NCBI RefSeq assembly: GCF_009741825.1
Contig: NZ_WPCA01000005.1
Span: 1 to 47,777 of the forward strand
From: Halapricum sp. CBA1109
GTDB taxonomy: Archaea > Halobacteriota > Halobacteria > Halobacteriales > Haloarculaceae
Direction of reading: 5' to 3'
Length of the DNA: 47,777 nt
The notes beneath the pieces are model-generated. The model made no database searches, had not been told where the DNA came from, and saw only the letters and a list, made by a program, of their open reading frames with translations. How positions within the stretch are numbered: position 1 is the stretch's first letter; each line of letters opens with the position of its first letter. Below, one piece after another: positions 44,066 to 47,777 of the stretch. The position numbers and the translations under genes are program-made.

Positions 44066-45970
44066 ATGTCATCTCCCGATTCCTCTCCGGAGGGAGCCGC
44101 GACCCCGACAGTGTACGACCTCGACTCCCGGTGTGGGCCCGAGGCCGTCGAGTCGGACTCGCTCTATCTGGCGACCGTCAACGGCGTCGTCGACTACGGC
44201 GTGTTCGTCGACCTCAGCGAGTCCGTCTCCGGCCTCGTCCACGACTCGAACCTGCTGGGGTCCTACGAGATGGGCGAGCAACTGATCGTCGAACTCGACG
44301 AGCGACGCCCCGACGGCGACCTGAGTTTCCGCGAGCGAGCGCCCGGCGAGTACGACACCGAGAGCGTCACCGCAGGTGTCGACCTCACGGTCGAGAGCAT
44401 CGACGACCACGTCGGCGAGACGGTCACGCTGACGGGACAGGTCGCCCAGATCAACCAGACCGGCGGCCCGACTATCTTCCAAGTCCGTGACGGCACCGGC
44501 GTCGTCCCCTGTGCGGCCTTCGAGGACGCCGGCGTCCGCGCGTACCCGACCGTCGACGTCGACGACTACGTGAGCGTGACCGGCCGCGTCGAAACCCGCG
44601 ACGGCGGCCACCAGATCGAGGTCGACGACCTCGACGCCATCGAGGGCGAACAGCGTGACGCCGTCGCCGAGACGGTCGCCTTCGAGACCGAGACCGCCGC
44701 CGAACCGAACGACGTCGATCCCCTCGTCGAGTGGGAGTCCTTCGAACCTCTCGCCGAAGACCTCCGGGAGGTGGCGACCCTGCTCCGGAAGACGGTGCTC
44801 GAAGGCCGCCCCCTGCGGATGCGCCACCACGCCGACGGCGACGGTATCTGTGCCTCCGTGCCGGTCCAGTTGGCCCTCGAACGGTACATTGAACAGACCC
44901 ACGAGGACCCACAGGCCGCCCAGCACCTCATCAAGCGCCTGCCGAGCAAGGCGCCGTTCTACGAGATGGAGGACGTGACCCGCGATCTCAACTTCGCGCT
45001 CGAAAACCGCGAGCGACACGGCCAGAAGCTCCCCCTCCTGATGATGCTCGACAACGGGTCGACCGAGGAGGACACGCCGGCCTACGAGAACCTCGCCCAC
45101 TACGACATCCCAATCGTCGTCGTCGACCACCACCACCCCGACCCCGACGCCGTCGAGGGCCTCGTCGAGAGCCACGTCAACCCGTATCTCCACGGCGAGG
45201 ACTACCGGATCACCACCGGGATGATGTGCGTCGAACTCGCCCGGATGATCGCCCCCGACCTGACTGCGGACCTCGAACACGTCCCCGCCGTCGCCGGCCT
45301 CTCGGACCGATCGGAGGCCGACGCGATGAGCGACTACCTCGACCTCGCCGCCGAGAAAGGGTACGACGCCGAGGAGCTGCGACGGGTCGGCGAAGCGCTG
45401 GACTACGCGACGAACTACCTCCGGTACAACGACGGCGGACGGCTGATCACTGACACGCTCAACGTCGACTGTGACGACCGACAGCGCCACGAGGAGCTGG
45501 TCGCGTTCCTCGCCGACCGCTCCGAGCGAGACATCGACCGCCAGCTAGAGATGGCGATGCCCCACGTCGAACACGAGGCGCTCGACAACGACGCCCACCT
45601 CTACCGCCTCGACGTCGAGAACCACGCCCGGCGGTTCACCTACCCCGCTCCGGGGAAGACGACCGGCGCTGTCCACGACCGGAAGGTCGAGGAGACGGGC
45701 GAACCGGTCATCACCATCGGCTACGGGCCGGACTTCGCCGTCCTCCGCAGTGACGGCGTCCGGCTGGACATCCCCGAGATGGTCGCGGAGCTGCGGGAGG
45801 AACACCCCGGGGCCGGCGTCTCCGGCGGCGGCCACCTCGTCGTGGGCTCGATCAAATTCGTCCGCGGCAAACGCGAGGCGGTGCTGGACGCCCTCGTCGA
45901 GAAGATGGCCGAGGCCGAACTGGACGAGGACCTCCACAGCTCCGTCTCGCTCCCCCACGAGAGCGAGTGA
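44066..45970 (+). CDS. DHH-family phosphoesterase with S1 and OB domains (RecJ/GAN-like)
   Basis: 634 residues. An S1-like domain (about 25-95, DYGVFVDLSESVSGLVHDSN) and an OB-fold nucleic-acid-binding domain (about 110-200, VTLTGQVAQINQTGGPTIF) precede the DHH phosphoesterase. Motifs of the latter are HADGDGICASVP (near 255), LMMLDNGS, VVVDHHHPDP (near 353) and NPYLHGEDYRITTG, with DHHA1 GGGH near 588. The layout matches archaeal RecJ-like nucleases, some of which bind GINS. Strand polarity and RNA or DNA preference are open. It ends directly against the convergent PLD gene. Confidence 0.88.
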   Translation: MSSPDSSPEGAATPTVYDLDSRCGPEAVESDSLYLATVNGVVDYGVFVDLSESVSGLVHDSNLLGSYEMGEQLIVELDERRPDGDLSFRERAPGEYDTESVTAGVDLTVESIDDHVGETVTLTGQVAQINQTGGPTIFQVRDGTGVVPCAAFEDAGVRAYPTVDVDDYVSVTGRVETRDGGHQIEVDDLDAIEGEQRDAVAETVAFETETAAEPNDVDPLVEWESFEPLAEDLREVATLLRKTVLEGRPLRMRHHADGDGICASVPVQLALERYIEQTHEDPQAAQHLIKRLPSKAPFYEMEDVTRDLNFALENRERHGQKLPLLMMLDNGSTEEDTPAYENLAHYDIPIVVVDHHHPDPDAVEGLVESHVNPYLHGEDYRITTGMMCVELARMIAPDLTADLEHVPAVAGLSDRSEADAMSDYLDLAAEKGYDAEELRRVGEALDYATNYLRYNDGGRLITDTLNVDCDDRQRHEELVAFLADRSERDIDRQLEMAMPHVEHEALDNDAHLYRLDVENHARRFTYPAPGKTTGAVHDRKVEETGEPVITIGYGPDFAVLRSDGVRLDIPEMVAELREEHPGAGVSGGGHLVVGSIKFVRGKREAVLDALVEKMAEAELDEDLHSSVSLPHESE

Positions 45971-47587
45971 TCAGGGACGAAACTGTATCTTCCTACCGAC
46001 GGCCGCGGCGACGGCGACGACGACCAACAGCACGACGACCAATCCGAGTTGTAATCGCCGAGCGCCGCCCTCCCAGTCGGCCGCGAAGACCCGACCGTAG
46101 TACGCGCCGACCGCCTCGCCGCTGACCAACAGGACCACCTCGCGGTTGTTCTGGAAAGCGTTGTCGTTCCAGTTGAGGCTCCCGAGGACGACGTGTTCGC
46201 CGTCGACGACGAGTCCCTTCGCGTGGATCTTCTCGTACCGGCCGTTCGGGTCCGCGAGCCGGACCGACAGCGGGACGCCCGACTGTTCGGCCGTCGCTGT
46301 CAGGTTTGCCGCCAGCGCGCGGTTCTCCTCGGCGGCGTACCACGCCCGCGACAACAGCAGGTCGACGTCGACGCCGCGACGGGCGGCGGCGATTGCCGCC
46401 CGGAGGAGCCTGTTTTCGGGACCGTCGACGGACACCTGCAGGATCCGTATCGAGTCGCTCGCGTTCGCCAGCAGCGACTCGATGCGCCCGACGGCGTTGT
46501 CCGGCGCGACCAGCAGTTCGACCCGGTCGGCGTCGAGTCTCGCGGCGTCGAACCGCGAGGGGTAGCGGCCGCTCACCGGCGTGGTGTTCTCGACAGTAAT
46601 ATCCGCCCGGTGGCGCTCCCACGGGACCGTCGAGCGGTTGGTCGCGTCGGCACGGAACGTCCTCACCAACCCCTCGACGACTTCCGGTTGCGTCGTCGTG
46701 ATACCCCATCCACGGCTTGAGTGCCCGCCGACGCCCGCTGGCTTCCAGTTCTCGGTCAGCACGACGGCCCGGTCGTCCGCGACGGCGTACTTCGGGTGGT
46801 GAAACCGGTAGGGAGCAGTCGGTCCCGCGAGCATCGACACCGTGACACCGTTGTCGACGAGTCGGTCCAGCACCGCGACGCTCCGGTTGGTGAACCCGCC
46901 GACCGGCCCGCCGTCGAGCAACACCTCGACCGCCGCGCCGCGCTCCTCGGCCGCGACCAGCGCGTCCGCGGCGCGTTCGGAAGCGAACGTGTAGCCAGCG
47001 AGCAGGAGGCGTTCCTCGGCCCCTCGGATCGCATCGACGGCTGCGTCCGGCGCGTCCGGCAACACGAACGCCTCGACGGTGGTCGGTCCCCCGCCGACCG
47101 GGTCCCGGTCGGTCCCCGACAGCGGTCGCCACGCCTCGCCGTCGGTCAGTTCGTCCGTGGGCGCGGCGGCGTAGGTCAGCGTGTCGAGCGTCCGGTTCTC
47201 CGTCTCGAGCGTGAGGGGTTCACCGCCGTTGGCCAAGGCCGGAAACCCGCGTACTTCGACGACCCGCCCCTCGACAGCGTCCGGGACGGCCGTCGCGTTG
47301 TCGGTCAGGACGACCCGTCCGGTCGCGGTGACGTTCGGGAGCGTGGCCGTCGTCTCGTCGTCACCGAACGTGTACGCCGACAGCGAGCGCTCGTCGGGAA
47401 CCGAGAGGGTGACGAACTCGCCGGCGTCCCCGTCGGCGACTGGGTTCGGGTAGGCGGCGACGATCGTCGGTTGGTCGTCAGTTGCGTTCGTACCCCTCGT
47501 GGGTGCGTCTGTCGCCCCCGCGGCGGGCACAGCGAAGACTCCCGCTACTCCGAGAAGGACCACGGTGACGGCTATCGCGTGACGCAC
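45971..47587 (-). CDS. secreted phospholipase D-family protein with LTD-like domain
   Basis: From GTG 47587 the protein has 538 residues: a signal peptide (VRHAIAVTVVLLGVAGVFAV), a beta-rich domain with YPNPVADGDAGEFVTLSVPD and FPALANGGEPLTLE that resembles a lamin-tail domain, then a PLD region with two HKD motifs, HHPKYAVADDRAV (near 262) and HAKGLVVDGEHVV (near 457), and a C-terminal membrane helix. Each HKD is followed by an Asn, as in active members. It should face outside and hydrolyse phosphodiesters of lipid or DNA; the substrate is unknown. A TATA element 24 bases upstream supports the GTG start. Confidence 0.85.
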   Translation of the reverse strand: MRHAIAVTVVLLGVAGVFAVPAAGATDAPTRGTNATDDQPTIVAAYPNPVADGDAGEFVTLSVPDERSLSAYTFGDDETTATLPNVTATGRVVLTDNATAVPDAVEGRVVEVRGFPALANGGEPLTLETENRTLDTLTYAAAPTDELTDGEAWRPLSGTDRDPVGGGPTTVEAFVLPDAPDAAVDAIRGAEERLLLAGYTFASERAADALVAAEERGAAVEVLLDGGPVGGFTNRSVAVLDRLVDNGVTVSMLAGPTAPYRFHHPKYAVADDRAVVLTENWKPAGVGGHSSRGWGITTTQPEVVEGLVRTFRADATNRSTVPWERHRADITVENTTPVSGRYPSRFDAARLDADRVELLVAPDNAVGRIESLLANASDSIRILQVSVDGPENRLLRAAIAAARRGVDVDLLLSRAWYAAEENRALAANLTATAEQSGVPLSVRLADPNGRYEKIHAKGLVVDGEHVVLGSLNWNDNAFQNNREVVLLVSGEAVGAYYGRVFAADWEGGARRLQLGLVVVLLVVVAVAAAVGRKIQFRP

Positions 47588-47610
47588 ACCTCCGGGTGGT
47601 CCCGGTATCG

Positions 47611-47618
47611 AATATAAA
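47611..47618 (-). promoter_or_regulatory. TATA box of the secreted PLD-family gene
   Basis: The minus strand reads TTTATATT 24 bases before the GTG at 47587, which supports that start over an ATG 29 codons upstream. The gap from here to the tRNA holds nothing else recognisable. Confidence 0.6.
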
Positions 47619-47752
47619 CCTCCGGCGGACTCGGGTCTCGGTCGCGGGGACCGTCTCGTCGGCGTGCGTGACAACCCCTAGTCGCGATTCGCTTCGGCGG
47701 GCTCTCGACCGGCCGAAGTCGGCACTGCTTGGTGGTGGGTAGTGTGAGAAAG

Positions 47753-47777
47753 TGGGGTCGGAGGGATTTGAACCCCC
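47753..47777 (-). tRNA. 3' end of a tRNA, cut by the window edge
   Basis: On the minus strand the window edge shows a T-arm with a five-pair stem around TTCAAAT, then seven acceptor bases CGACCCC and discriminator A at 47753. Only the T-arm and acceptor strand are present, so the isotype cannot be determined. The CCA is not encoded. Confidence 0.75.

Noticed and set aside
1-47777. CRISPR array, insertion sequence or rRNA
   Set aside because: No regularly spaced repeats, transposase motifs or rRNA signatures were seen on reading both strands.

Overview
This GC-rich window comes from a haloarchaeon (class Halobacteria). The proteins are strongly acidic. Several genes have a TATA element about 25 bases before the start codon and almost no 5' leader. 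Archaea-specific genes are present: aIF2-beta, RpoL, RfcL, the UPF0212 and UPF0058 families, HalX, phosphomevalonate decarboxylase and a JAMM desampylase. A family such as Haloarculaceae is plausible, but I cannot fix the genus from sequence alone.

Layout. 1-3.3 kb: the tail of a CHAT (caspase-fold) protein, a TbsP-like regulator and a YcaO enzyme with an E1-like N-terminus. 3.3-8.6 kb: a minus-strand run of OGG-type glycosylase, acylphosphatase, NAD(P)HX repair enzyme, MoaC, inositol-phosphatase family enzyme and a DUF63 membrane protein. 8.7-17.8 kb: small housekeeping and haloarchaea-specific genes (UPF0212, UPF0058, aIF2-beta, thioredoxin, HisF, RpoL, an XRE regulator and several membrane proteins). 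17.8-20.1 kb: a DUF433/DUF5615 toxin-antitoxin-like pair wedged against rfcL, with a copy of the rfcL start left on its far side. 20.1-23.9 kb: an archaellum-like N-terminus fused to an FG-GAP-like region, heme A synthase, phosphomevalonate decarboxylase and a HalX response regulator. 23.9-34.6 kb: a complete nuoA-B-CD-H-I-J1-J2-K-L-M-N operon without nuoE, F or G. 34.6-41.3 kb: a lipoprotein, purK-purE with a duplicated purE 3' end, and two tandem Agl23-like membrane glycosyltransferases. 41.4-47.8 kb: ribH, an aminotransferase, JAMM protease-ribL, an S1-OB-DHH nuclease-like protein, a secreted phospholipase D-family protein and the 3' end of a tRNA.

How the genes work together. The nuo genes encode the membrane arm and quinone-binding module of a complex I-like enzyme, and CtaA supplies heme A to a terminal oxidase. 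RibH and RibL act in flavin synthesis. PurK and PurE are consecutive purine steps. The decarboxylase serves isoprenoid lipid synthesis.

A major caution: seven otherwise well-conserved genes contain eight frameshifts between them. Each is repaired by restoring one base to a C or G run of the coding strand, which looks like consensus error rather than gene decay. No stretch longer than 300 bases lacks a gene; the longest gaps (35303-35553, 29922-30157, 11335-11538) are described in the entries.
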